Source of the DNA: CAZTYI01 sp964466185
GTDB lineage: Bacteria; Chlamydiota; Chlamydiia; Chlamydiales; SM23-39
Assembly (NCBI GenBank): GCA_964466185.1
Contig: CAYXMS010000009.1
Location: forward strand, 1-38,885
Reading direction: 5' to 3'
Length of the DNA: 38,885 nucleotides
In this document: piece by piece, positions 8,010-16,472 of the stretch
Numbering within the stretch: the stretch's first letter is position 1
Layout: each line of letters starts with the position of its first letter
Notes under the pieces: generated by a model
Database searches by the model: none
Seen by the model: the letters and a program-made list of their open reading frames with translations, nothing else
Told to the model about the DNA's origin: nothing
Position numbers and translations under genes: made by a program

Positions 8010-8702
8010 ATGTGTTTTTTTCATAAAGTTAGAAGTGCATTTTTAGAGTTTTTAGCTTTCAGTCTGTGTTATGTATTGATAATTTTTCATAAAGACTGGA
8101 AATGGAATAAGCACCGTTCTAAAAGAGGAATTATTTTGATTCCCGGCTATTTGAATAATGCTCTAGTGCTGTTTTATCACGGAAAACAATTAAAAAAAGC
8201 AGGCTTCGGTCCGATCTGGGCTGTAAATCTGGGTAATCCCTTTTCCAGTATTGAAATATATGCCCGTAAATTACAGAAAAAAATAAAAAAAATGCAGGAA
8301 AAATTTGCCCTGGAAGAAATTGTTCTAATCGGCCATTCCATGGGCGGTTTGATCGGCAGTTATTACGCTCTTAAACTTAATGATGGGAATTTGGTGAGAC
8401 AAGTTATTGCTTTGGGTTCTCCTTTTAAAGGAACTAAAATGGCCAAGATAGGTTTGGGAAAATGTGCTAAAGAAATGGAATTCGGTTCGGTTTTTTCAAC
8501 AGCTTTTTTAAAAGATCTAAGCCAGCAAAACCAGATTCGCATCGATCAAATAGCTACTTCTTTCGATCAAATTGTTGTTCCTTATACCTCGTCTTTGTTA
8601 GAAAAAGAGCTAGGTTCTAAATACGTTCTGGAAGATTTGGGACATGCCTCTTTGCTTTTTTCTAAAAGAGTTAATGCTAAGATTATCAGTTGGTTATTGT
8701 AA
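8010..8702 (+). CDS. Lipase/esterase-like alpha/beta hydrolase with N-terminal anchor
   Basis: The 230-residue protein begins with a hydrophobic segment (SAFLEFLAFSLCYVLII), suggesting membrane anchoring or export. A lipase core follows: GIILIPGYLNNALVL (oxyanion strand), then VLIGHSMGGLIGSYYALKL with the nucleophile Ser in GHSMGG, and ALGSPFKGTKMA after it. Asp in FDQIVVPYTSS and His in EDLGHASLLF are placed as the rest of the triad. This resembles PGAP1/triacylglycerol-lipase-type proteins; the substrate, probably a lipid or ester, is not determined. An AGAGG site precedes the ATG. The 3' end overlaps the convergent downstream gene by 17 bases. Confidence 0.78.
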   Translation: MCFFHKVRSAFLEFLAFSLCYVLIIFHKDWKWNKHRSKRGIILIPGYLNNALVLFYHGKQLKKAGFGPIWAVNLGNPFSSIEIYARKLQKKIKKMQEKFALEEIVLIGHSMGGLIGSYYALKLNDGNLVRQVIALGSPFKGTKMAKIGLGKCAKEMEFGSVFSTAFLKDLSQQNQIRIDQIATSFDQIVVPYTSSLLEKELGSKYVLEDLGHASLLFSKRVNAKIISWLL

Positions 8703-9138
8703 TTTGTGCGCCCTTGATCAAAACATGTATCCAAAGGTCTTTTTCAGTTATTTGGATGCTTTTAGAATATTTGGCAAAACTATGCTTGCTGTTTTTAGTT
8801 TTCCAGCTGAGCATATAATTGCCAGGTTTGACTTGCAAAAAAGTTAAAGCCCGATTGCCTGTTTTATCCGCTTTTTTTAAGTTGATTACTTGCCGGTTAA
8901 AAAATGCCTCTTCGATTTTTTCATAGCTTACAGCAGGATTGTCATTGATGGCGATTTCTATTTGCACCAGATTTTCTTGGTGTATATCCGGTTCGGTTTT
9001 GGCATAAGAAATATTGATAGGAGTTAAATTGTTCTCTGTCCGGTTTCCGAAAAAGGAAACTGTTTCAAAACCTCCGTAGACAAGTAACAATGCAATAGCA
9101 AAAATAACTAAAGTTTTTAAAACATATCCCTTTTTCAT
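8686..9138 (-). CDS. Exported or membrane-anchored protein of unknown function
   Basis: This 150-residue protein starts with a positively charged stretch and a hydrophobic segment (TLVIFAIALLLVYGGF, residues 9-24), typical of a signal anchor. The rest is polar and rich in predicted beta strands: NLVQIEIAINDNPAV, then LTFLQVKPGNYMLSW, and LWIHVLIKGAQITI at the C-terminus. That pattern suggests a single periplasmic immunoglobulin- or PEGA-like beta domain, but no family signature is visible. An AGGAA ribosome binding site precedes the ATG at 9138. Confidence 0.68.
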   Translation of the reverse strand: MKKGYVLKTLVIFAIALLLVYGGFETVSFFGNRTENNLTPINISYAKTEPDIHQENLVQIEIAINDNPAVSYEKIEEAFFNRQVINLKKADKTGNRALTFLQVKPGNYMLSWKTKNSKHSFAKYSKSIQITEKDLWIHVLIKGAQITITN

Positions 9139-9262
9139 AAAAAATTCCTATTAAATTATTGGATCCTATTTTTTCAATACTGCAAAAGAGAATTTAATTA
9201 AATAAAATTGTTTTCTTTTTTGGTTTTTATTGATATTAGTCAAATTATTAGGAGAAAATTCT

Positions 9263-10054
9263 ATGAATAGATTTTTTTATTTTGCTATTTTGCTTTGCAT
9301 AAGTGTTTGTGGCAAATCTTCCAATTTGCAAGTCGTTGGCGTATCCAGAACTCCAGAGCCGGAAAATACTGAGGTTGTGATATCTATCCCAGAAAATGGA
9401 GATATTGAAACAGCGCCGATATATTTCCAAATTCGTGTTGAAGGATTTTCTTTAGGCTCGCTTTCTAATTTTCCCAGAAACGAAGATATCTATAATTATC
9501 CTATGGGACAGAATTTAAGAATTATTATTGACGATATGGACTTTTTTGCGAAAACCGGTCCGAAAATAGATGCTTTGCAAGACCAGGGCAATTATTATCA
9601 GTCGATGTATCAGATTTTTAAACTGCCTTTTAAATTATCGCCAGGCAAACATTTTATCAGAGTTTTTTTAGCTAGATCATTTGGAGAAAGTTTGAAAACA
9701 GAGAATGCCTTTGCTGCCGGATATTTTTATTTTGAAAATAAAAAAGGTAATTTTGAAATGGATTTGGAAAAACCTTATCTGACATATAATGAGCCGGATA
9801 ATTCTCATAAATATAAACATAAAGTGCCTATTTTATTAGATTTTTTAGTTCGTAACTGTTCATTGTCAAAAGATGGGTATAAAGTTAAACTAAATATAGA
9901 CGGCAGGCATATTCGCTATTTGACCTTCCCTCCTTATTATATACATAACTTGTTCAAAGGAGAGCATACTATTGAATTGACTTTGGTAGACCGTAATAAG
10001 AAACCGGTATCCGGTAGTTATAACCAGGTTAAGAGAATAATTAGAGTTTTTTAA
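9263..10054 (+). CDS. Exported beta-rich protein of unknown function
   Basis: The 263-residue protein has a signal peptide (MNRFFYFAILLCISVCGKS); a Cys at about residue 16 hints at a lipoprotein, but the -1 residue is Val, so the lipobox is poor. Two beta-sandwich-like halves follow. Each ends with a similar phrase: LSPGKHFIRVFLARSFG (around residue 120) and LFKGEHTIELTLVDRNKKP (around 235). This resembles bacterial Ig-like domains that end in a G-x-H-x-[IV]-x-[VL] strand. The ATG at 9263 is chosen because AGGAG lies eight bases upstream, although the frame is open to 9230. A GC-rich hairpin just after the stop probably ends transcription. Confidence 0.72.
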   Translation: MNRFFYFAILLCISVCGKSSNLQVVGVSRTPEPENTEVVISIPENGDIETAPIYFQIRVEGFSLGSLSNFPRNEDIYNYPMGQNLRIIIDDMDFFAKTGPKIDALQDQGNYYQSMYQIFKLPFKLSPGKHFIRVFLARSFGESLKTENAFAAGYFYFENKKGNFEMDLEKPYLTYNEPDNSHKYKHKVPILLDFLVRNCSLSKDGYKVKLNIDGRHIRYLTFPPYYIHNLFKGEHTIELTLVDRNKKPVSGSYNQVKRIIRVF

Positions 10055-10059
10055 TTGAT

Positions 10060-10078
10060 GCCCGGCTGGGCTTTTGCT
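10060..10078 (+). terminator. Probable rho-independent terminator
   Basis: GCCC-GGCT-GGGC (10060-10071) forms a four-base GC stem, followed by TTTTGCTTT, five bases after the stop of the exported protein gene. The stem is short, so strength is uncertain. Confidence 0.45.
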
Positions 10079-10139
10079 TTCGGTTATTTTATAACAGGTT
10101 TTTCATCAAAAAAATGACGGTGTGGATATTCTTGCTTGT

Positions 10140-10416
10140 AAGACTAGGTCTTTAGGCATGGGGAGGAAACGCCGACTCTTTGTTTAAGTTAAAAAACTCA
10201 GGGTTTTCCGATGGCTAAAATAAAATTATCATGGAACTTGAAAACCAGTATATTTTTCTTCGCCAATGTTGGATGGGTTTTTAAAGTTAGCAGCCCCGCT
10301 TTTGCCTTTTAAAGCTTTTAACCACTAACGACAGAGTAGGGGGCTCGCAGTCCTCGCACAGGACTTGGGCTAGTCAGCTAGGGCTGTATTCTAAGCCTCC
10401 GTCTTTAGACGTGGGG
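10140..10416 (+). mobile_element. IS200/IS605-like relic bounded by two similar end motifs
   Basis: Two related 24-base motifs lie in the same orientation at 10140-10163 and 10393-10416. They share GTCTTTAG, a C two bases later and TGGGG; about 19 of 24 positions agree by eye. The right one folds as CGTC-TTTA-GACG followed by TGGGG, a form I associate with IS200/IS605 right ends. The 230 bases between are more GC-rich than the surroundings (for example GGGGGCTCGCAGTCCTCGC near 10340) and hold no intact ORF; a 33-codon frame from about 10211 is not recognisable. This could be a small non-autonomous element or two nested remnants. Its right end supplies the last codons of the 655-residue gene on the other strand. 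Confidence 0.42.
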
Positions 10417-12372
10417 TCGTCGATGAGAACGGTTGTTTTTCCAGTCATTTAAAGTATTTAAAAGGGCATGATAAAAAAGAGAGTGTTTGGCTAAATCCTG
10501 TGTTTTATAAATATATCCTAGTAAATAATTTTTGTTTTTATGATAAAAACAGCTGGTAATGTCAAAAGAGGAAAGTTTTAATTTTTTAATGGCAGTTTCT
10601 AGGGGGTTGCGAAAAGACAGATCTTCCGTACCAATCATAATTAAAATGTATTTAGACATAGAAAGTGTTTTAATTAAAAACTTCTGTTCAGACAAGTCTC
10701 TTTCTAAAACATGTAAAAAAAGTAGGAAAAATGCTTTGATAGCCTCGATATCTAAAATGCTTTGTTGAATAGCCGGCTTTAAACTGAAGAAAAAGTTTTC
10801 CAGTAAAAATTCTTCGTTGTGCCTGAGCTCAGGTAGTTCTTTTTTTAATTGATAAAGCGCTTCGCTTTGCTTGAAGATCATGCCGCCATTAAAATCTCTA
10901 AATTCTCCTATAATTTTTTTCATTTCAGAAACAATGCCGCAGCGTGCTTTTTGCAAATCCAAAGAAAAATCCTTTCTAAAATAAGGGGCTTTGTCCAGAC
11001 TGACTTTGAAAAGGTTAGCCTCTTTGGAATATTTCTTTTTTAAAATGCCTATAATCTTAACCTCTTCAGGTATAAATTTTAGAAAAGTCTTGGCCTGTAA
11101 AAACAGCTTTTCCAAGGAAATAGAGTCTTTTTTTAGGATCCTTAAAAGAATAACCTGAAAAATTAATTCTTTTTCTGTCTGTTTGTCATAAGAAATAATA
11201 ACCTGCGGTAGATCTTTAACATATTTTAACTGCTTTGAAAGCAGAATAATATTGCGTAGGATCTCTTCTTCATTGCGCGGCATGAAAATAGGGGAAAGCA
11301 GCTTTTCGATTCTTTCTTTGACCTCTTCTGATAAAGACGCTTTTAAAGTATTGATCTCATCTAACGAAAATTTAAAAGTATTGCTTTTTTCAATTTCTAC
11401 ATAAAAGATTTTACAATTTTCCGAAGAGTCTTGGATCCAGCTGTCTTTTAAAGCGTGGGCATAAGGAATGCAGCTTTTTATTGCCTGCATTAAATGTTTT
11501 TTTTCAAAACGCTCAGTTTCAGAGTTGATGTTTAAAGAGATTAAAAGGCCCAGGATGAAATCTTTTTTTTCCGGATCGGAATAAATATTTTTAAAAATTT
11601 TATAGCGGATTTGCCTTTCTAAAGAACCGGGCTGAAATGAATTTTTAAATAAATAAATAAATGCAGTCAGTTTGCTAATATAACGCGGATCTTTTTGGGA
11701 GGTGAAGTTTTCATCAAAAAGCAAGGTCAGATTTTTAATTGTTTCAAAAAGATTGCGGTTAGAAGGCAGCTGTCTGCGGTTCATCAGTCGATTTAAGTTT
11801 TCTTTAATCTGCAAAAGATTTTTTTGCGATGCTTTTTTATAAAAAAAGTTGGTGAAAGCCGGCTGCAGATTTGATCCTTTTGTTAAATGGCGGGCAGAGT
11901 GCAGAGAAAGCAGGTTTATTTTAAGCTGGTCAATGAAATAAGGCAGGTTTTCTAAAATGTTTTTTCTTTCTTTTTCACTATTGATCCGAATTGTATATTC
12001 AGCCAAAAAAAAGGTAATAAAACTGGCCCTTGAAAAAGTAAAATTTAAAAAAAAAGAAGAATCTATTTTAAGGGCCACATCTAAACTAAAACCGGAAAGC
12101 ATGTCTTGAATGAAAGGAGCTGTTTCTGAATTTTTGTCTGAAAAACTTAAGATCTTTAAGACAATTGTTTGATTAAAAATTTCAGATTTAATGATTGGCA
12201 ATTTTTTTTGCAGATCAATTGCTTTACTTTCTATATTTTTTGTATTTTCTGTCAGCAAAGGTTTAAATTCTAACGGCAAAAGTTCTAATAAAAGTTCTTT
12301 TGCCGGTAAAAATAAAGAACTGCTTTTTAAATAAAATACATTTTTATTTTTATTTACCGTTAAAAAGGTCAT
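10405..12372 (-). CDS. Large unknown protein with C-terminus altered by an inserted element
   Basis: The 655-residue, mostly alpha-helical, Lys/Leu/Phe-rich protein has no signal peptide and no convincing membrane segment. I recognise no domain. Features include an N-terminal MTFLTVNKNKNVFYLKSSSLF strand-like stretch and long helical repeats between residues 130 and 560. The last residues, RSHRRPHV, differ in composition from the rest because they are encoded within the IS-end-like hairpin at 10393-10416. The original C-terminus has therefore probably been replaced. It is divergent from the 705-residue gene, across a 780-base region with broken ORFs. A large cytoplasmic or secreted host-interaction protein is possible. 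Confidence 0.68.
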   Translation of the reverse strand: MTFLTVNKNKNVFYLKSSSLFLPAKELLLELLPLEFKPLLTENTKNIESKAIDLQKKLPIIKSEIFNQTIVLKILSFSDKNSETAPFIQDMLSGFSLDVALKIDSSFFLNFTFSRASFITFFLAEYTIRINSEKERKNILENLPYFIDQLKINLLSLHSARHLTKGSNLQPAFTNFFYKKASQKNLLQIKENLNRLMNRRQLPSNRNLFETIKNLTLLFDENFTSQKDPRYISKLTAFIYLFKNSFQPGSLERQIRYKIFKNIYSDPEKKDFILGLLISLNINSETERFEKKHLMQAIKSCIPYAHALKDSWIQDSSENCKIFYVEIEKSNTFKFSLDEINTLKASLSEEVKERIEKLLSPIFMPRNEEEILRNIILLSKQLKYVKDLPQVIISYDKQTEKELIFQVILLRILKKDSISLEKLFLQAKTFLKFIPEEVKIIGILKKKYSKEANLFKVSLDKAPYFRKDFSLDLQKARCGIVSEMKKIIGEFRDFNGGMIFKQSEALYQLKKELPELRHNEEFLLENFFFSLKPAIQQSILDIEAIKAFFLLFLHVLERDLSEQKFLIKTLSMSKYILIMIGTEDLSFRNPLETAIKKLKLSSFDITSCFYHKNKNYLLGYIYKTQDLAKHSLFYHALLNTLNDWKNNRSHRRPHV

Positions 12373-12427
12373 AATTTAAAACTGGTTTCTTTTGTTTAAA
12401 TGCTGCATTTAATAGCATTATTCTTTA

Positions 12428-12600
12428 TCAATTTATTAATAATAAAATCTCTTCTTGCAGGGAAGCGTGTTTGGCTTTCAAGCATGGTTCAAAATGCAAA
12501 AAAAAACTTTTCTAAAATAATATCAGGCTGATGATATAACGAAGTTAATGTCATTTCGTCAATTAAAATTTTGCTATTTGGGAATTTTTTTATCAAATAT
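12428..12600 (-). pseudogene. Possible decayed small ORF with a T9 frame break
   Basis: On the minus strand, an open frame from about 12600 reads FTAYLIKKFPNSKILIDEM, continues to ILEKFFF, and reaches a run of nine T. After the run the +/-1 frame continues as HFEPCLKAKHASLQEEILLL and stops at 12428. One indel in the run would join them into a plausible peptide of about 60 residues. No start with a ribosome binding site is evident. It may be chance; AT-rich DNA gives such frames easily. Confidence 0.2.
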
Positions 12601-12610
12601 GCTGTAAAAT

Positions 12611-12906
12611 TCAGTTTTTTAGTGTAGCTGTTTCTTTGCCTATATCAGCTGTTGGATCTGCAGATGATGGAATAATTCGTTTTAAAATATTAAAAAGATG
12701 AGTTAGCACAGCTTGATTGGTTTCCTGATCTTTAGAAATTGGTTTTGCTTGTGTTTTTGCTTGATAGCTAGTAGGAGAAATTCCTAAGATATCAGCTGCT
12801 AAATATCTGATTGTTTTCTCTTGCGGAGTTAATTGCTTCTGTGTTTTGGAAAAAGAGCTGTCTGGAGAAGGAGTTGAAAGGGGATCAGATTTTTTCCTAT
12901 TGGCAT
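12611..12906 (-). pseudogene. Small gene interrupted by a one-base frameshift at an A6 tract
   Basis: An ATG at 12906 has a good ribosome binding site (TTAGGA, seven bases spacing) but runs out of frame after four codons, at GGAAAAAAT. From that A6 run the neighbouring frame is open for 95 codons to the TGA at 12611. It reads KKSDPLSTPSPDSSFSKTQ, then LTPQEKTIRYLAADILGIS, and ends in PTADIGKETATLKN. Adding one A restores a 98-residue protein with a Ser/Pro-rich N-terminus and a helical C-terminus. It may be a recent pseudogene, a sequencing or assembly error in a homopolymer, or a gene read through by polymerase slippage. The protein family is not recognised; a small secreted protein would fit the composition. 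Confidence 0.5.
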
Positions 12907-13149
12907 AATAATCCTAATATTTAGTGTTTTAAGTATTTAAACAGACCTTAAAACCTGTTTATTGGTTGGTAATATCCTTTTATTAATTAATAATTATCAG
13001 GTTTAGCTAAATAAATATTATTTTTTAAATAAAATATTAACAATCAGCGTTTTGTTAGTTTGATTTTAGTTATAAATGTATGTTTTTAATTTATTAATTT
13101 GAATAAAACTCTATTATTAATAATAATTGAGGTAAGGGGAATTGCCAGT

Positions 13150-15267
13150 ATGCCAAGGGGAAGACCTGCCAAGACCAAAGCTGATTTAACGCTTGGACTT
13201 TCATTGGAAGAAACGCTAGAAAATTTACATACTCTAGCGCAAATGGAAGTCGATGAGAAAACTACTATCGGTCTTTTAAAAGGTGAAAAGCTGGTCTTGG
13301 AAGGTGAAAATTATCCTTATACCGAAGTTGTCTGGCTTTTCCCCGAAGATCATTTGAATTTTGTGCAAAATCTAAAGCCTACTTTTTCTTCTTTGTTGAA
13401 ACATTTGAAAAAAATTTGGCTGAAATATGAAAAAGAGCCTGAAAATCAGAAGATTAAAAATACTTTAGAAAATATTTTTGCTTTGTCTATTGATGCTAAA
13501 GAAAAAGTTAAAGCCTATTTTTCTTTGTTTGGCAAAGAAGTGGATTTAACTAAATTAGAAGGTTTTGGGCAAATCGAAGCTTTTTGGGAAAAGCAGGTTA
13601 AGCCTTTTTTGGGAAAAGAAGCTGTCAATTGGGAGAAAAAATGGGAGAAAAATGCTGACAGCGCTACTTTAGACTTTGATTTTACAGGACTTAAAGATTG
13701 GGAAAGTGTCAAGGAAGACCGTAATTGGGAGCTGGCTTTTTTACATGATGAAAATGAGAGGAGCTTTTTTGATTTTGACCTGTTAAAAAGTATTAAAATC
13801 TCATCTGCTTTGGAAGCTGCCAAAAAAACTAAAGAAGACTTTATTTTATTTTTGGAAAATAAAAGGGCCAAAGATCTGCAGTTTTCTTCTAGACATATTT
13901 TAAAAGTGTTAGATCAGGAAATAGAAAAATTTTATAAAAGTCGTTTTGATTTGGTAAATAACAAGCTGGCTAAAAATCTGAGCAAAGCTTTTTTTGCACT
14001 TTTTTTATCTGCCAATCCTAAAAATGTCATTAAAAAAAATAAGAACTGCTGCAGGTATTTTAAGGATTTTCATAGGTTTTTGCGTCTGGCTTTAAAAACA
14101 GGTGAATATCGGCAAATGCTTTTCAGCGGCAAAAAAGGGCTTTTAGTGCAGTATGTCAGCGAGCTTTGCTATCAGCTGTTTACCCGCATTATAACAATTA
14201 GAGAAGAGCTGATTGGCTATTTGCACCGCTTGAAAAATATGGGCAGTACAAAAAGCTCTGAAAAAACATCCCTTTTAGAAAAACTGGAGTTTTTTCAGGA
14301 AAATATTAGAGAATTTTTACAGAAAATGCCATCAGGGCCGATTTTCAAGCTTTTACAAGCTATTTATAGAGAAAAATGGGGCTTTGATCCGCTTTTGGAT
14401 AGCAGTGCTCCGGCTAAGCTTTACAGTTTTGAGATTTTGGATAAAAAAACTATGCTTTTGCACTTGCCATCTCCTACTGTTCAGAAACAAGTCTCTCAGG
14501 CTTATATAGCGGATGAATTTTTAGGGTTTTTGGAAGGGCTTAAAAATCATAAAGAAAAACTGCTTTTAATTAATTTGCAGGACAGGGACTCTTATAAAGA
14601 GGCGGCTAGAGCCACAGCTTTGGAAGATTTGGCCAAGAAAAAAGAGTATGCTAAAAACTTAACAATTGTGACTTTGAACAAAGATTCTTCTTTTTATCAT
14701 CAAAGCGAAAGTTTTGCCGGCAAGCTAAAACAAGCGGATGAATTTTTAAAAGTTTTTGAAGAAAAATTATTTTCGCATAATCAAGAAGATTTTTTTCTCT
14801 TTGAGCTAAATAGCGAGATGAAAGATTTTATTAGAAATCTTTTAACCAGAATTCACAGTTTGTTTTTTTTGGAAAAACCAACTCTAACAGCTGATGAAAG
14901 AAAAGATTTTATTGAGCTTTTTTACCATTTTTTAACTTTAAAACTGATTGAAGAAAAACAGCCTGATTTTGTGGCTTTTGTTTCGAAAGATGGAATAGAT
15001 AGCGCCGCCAGCTTTAATGCTTCTTTTTTAGCTTTTTTAAAAATAATTTCTAAAAACAAATGGCATGCTAAAGAAGAAGATTTCTTAAGCTACTTGTTCT
15101 TTTCCCCAGCTCTTTTAGTGCGTCATCGCGCTTTGGATACTGTATTTTTTAATAGGTCCCTAAACTGCCTAGCTCATTTGGAAGAAAGAAGAAAAGAGCT
15201 TAAAAAGACTTTTTCCGATCTTTTTAAAAAACGGTTTTTAAAAGATGTCCGCATTATCTATTTTTAA
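13150..15267 (+). CDS. Large unknown protein with AT-hook-like start and degenerate phosphatase-like motif
   Basis: The 705-residue protein starts at the ATG at 13150, nine bases after AAGGGGA; an upstream TTG at 13099 lacks support. The N-terminus MPRGRPAKTKADL contains an RGRP core like an AT-hook. The rest is helical, rich in Lys, Phe and Leu. Near residues 485-535 are LLLINLQDRDSYKEAAR and LTIVTLNKDSSFYHQ, and near residue 620 is FVSKDGIDSAASFNASFLAF, then FFSPALLVRHRAL. The SKDGIDS segment has the spacing of the C-K-S-G-K-D-R loop of IpgD/SopB-like phosphatases, with Cys and Arg both replaced by Ser. No family is assigned with confidence. It is convergent with mlaD and overlaps its end by four bases. 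Confidence 0.7.
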   Translation: MPRGRPAKTKADLTLGLSLEETLENLHTLAQMEVDEKTTIGLLKGEKLVLEGENYPYTEVVWLFPEDHLNFVQNLKPTFSSLLKHLKKIWLKYEKEPENQKIKNTLENIFALSIDAKEKVKAYFSLFGKEVDLTKLEGFGQIEAFWEKQVKPFLGKEAVNWEKKWEKNADSATLDFDFTGLKDWESVKEDRNWELAFLHDENERSFFDFDLLKSIKISSALEAAKKTKEDFILFLENKRAKDLQFSSRHILKVLDQEIEKFYKSRFDLVNNKLAKNLSKAFFALFLSANPKNVIKKNKNCCRYFKDFHRFLRLALKTGEYRQMLFSGKKGLLVQYVSELCYQLFTRIITIREELIGYLHRLKNMGSTKSSEKTSLLEKLEFFQENIREFLQKMPSGPIFKLLQAIYREKWGFDPLLDSSAPAKLYSFEILDKKTMLLHLPSPTVQKQVSQAYIADEFLGFLEGLKNHKEKLLLINLQDRDSYKEAARATALEDLAKKKEYAKNLTIVTLNKDSSFYHQSESFAGKLKQADEFLKVFEEKLFSHNQEDFFLFELNSEMKDFIRNLLTRIHSLFFLEKPTLTADERKDFIELFYHFLTLKLIEEKQPDFVAFVSKDGIDSAASFNASFLAFLKIISKNKWHAKEEDFLSYLFFSPALLVRHRALDTVFFNRSLNCLAHLEERRKELKKTFSDLFKKRFLKDVRIIYF

Positions 15268-16472
15268 CGCTTGCAGGACTGAGGACAGATAGGCTTGCTT
15301 GCTGCATCTTCGTTGTATAGCTTTAAAGCATCCAGCAAATGCTCTACTCTTCTCATAAAAAGCCAGAAATCTTTTTGGAAAGCGCAGCTATTTTTCTGGG
15401 CAGCTGTTTTTTCCATAACTTTGTTTAATCTGCCTAAAGCGGAATTGATGTTGTCTATTTCATTTTCAAAATAAACTTTAAACTGTTCCGGAGTTTTCAG
15501 CTGGTTTAAAACATTCATTCTTTTCATACGGATCCTTTGCCAGTGCTTATCGTACTGGAACATGAGACCGTAATGGTTGATGTCATTCATTAAAGTATCA
15601 ACTTTGTTCATGACTGCACTTAGTCTTAGATAAAAGTCATCGCTTTGCAGCAGTTTTCCAATGGTGCCTTCGCCTTCTGCTAAGTTGGAAGTAATGGTAT
15701 TGACGTTTTCCGATACATTTTTGAAATTGTCTAAAATAGTATTGAACTTGTCGACCATTTGTTTGTCATGGGATTCTTTGAGCGCTTCATTGAGATAATC
15801 CATATTGGAACTAAAGCCGTCAATGGCAGTTTTTAAAGAAACAACAATTTGCTGCTTATTAGTTTCATTTGCCAGGACATGTATTTTATCAAAAGCATCT
15901 CCAAATGATTTAACAGCAAAAGACAGCTCTGCTTCATTTTCTACAAACCAGGTATCAAAATCATCGATTGCTCCTTGCAGCTTGTCAGCCAGGGAAGATA
16001 TCTCATGGGTTACTTTTTCAATCGGTTCTACCGAATTGGCGTAAATAACCTGGTTGGTAATCAACTTGGGAATCTGGCCCTTGATTGGAGCTTTGGGAAT
16101 AATGGTAATGGATTTTTCTCCCAAAAGCCCTGTAGTTGCGATTATTATTTCATCAGTATCATAGACTTCTACGCTGGAATCGACTTCAAAAGTTAAAAGA
16201 TAAAAATAGACCCTTCCCATTTCGTCTGTCACATCATTTCTGGCGCCTTCTACTGTCTGAATTTCTACTACTTCCCCAACTGGATTGCCCGCCAGAGTGA
16301 CCCTTGTTCCAATGCTGATATTGGCAATATTGGAAAAACGTACTTTTAGAATTTTACCTCCATCGCCAATTACCGGACGTAAAAACATGATTAAATAAAT
16401 AGAAGAGGCTAAGGCTATAGCTACAAAAATACCAATATAAATGGTTTTAAGCTTTTCTTTTGCTTTTTTCAT
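15264..16472 (-). CDS. mlaD: MlaD-like MCE-domain lipid transport protein
   Basis: The 402-residue protein has one N-terminal membrane helix (IYIGIFVAIALASSIYLIMF, about 11-30), then an MCE domain with VRFSNIANISIGTRVTLAGNPVGEV and ATTGLLGEKSITI. A long helical C-terminal part follows (about residues 150-390). In the family, such subunits form a periplasmic hexameric ring that passes phospholipids between membranes. It is the last gene of an mlaE-mlaF-mlaD operon and overlaps mlaF by four bases. No mlaB or mlaC is adjacent. The long helical tail, longer than that of E. coli MlaD, may form a tunnel as in PqiB/YebT-type or plant TGD2 proteins. Confidence 0.9.
   Translation of the reverse strand: MKKAKEKLKTIYIGIFVAIALASSIYLIMFLRPVIGDGGKILKVRFSNIANISIGTRVTLAGNPVGEVVEIQTVEGARNDVTDEMGRVYFYLLTFEVDSSVEVYDTDEIIIATTGLLGEKSITIIPKAPIKGQIPKLITNQVIYANSVEPIEKVTHEISSLADKLQGAIDDFDTWFVENEAELSFAVKSFGDAFDKIHVLANETNKQQIVVSLKTAIDGFSSNMDYLNEALKESHDKQMVDKFNTILDNFKNVSENVNTITSNLAEGEGTIGKLLQSDDFYLRLSAVMNKVDTLMNDINHYGLMFQYDKHWQRIRMKRMNVLNQLKTPEQFKVYFENEIDNINSALGRLNKVMEKTAAQKNSCAFQKDFWLFMRRVEHLLDALKLYNEDAASKPICPQSCKR

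Noticed and set aside
10150..10400. Possible RNase P RNA or tmRNA because of GAGGAAA and GC-rich segments
   Set aside because: The conserved RNase P core regions and a tRNA-like end are missing; IS-end-like hairpins explain the GC-rich blocks better.
13515..13871. 118-codon minus-strand frame
   Set aside because: It lies wholly within the 705-residue gene, is Ser/Lys-rich antisense of Lys/Phe codons, and has no ribosome binding site.
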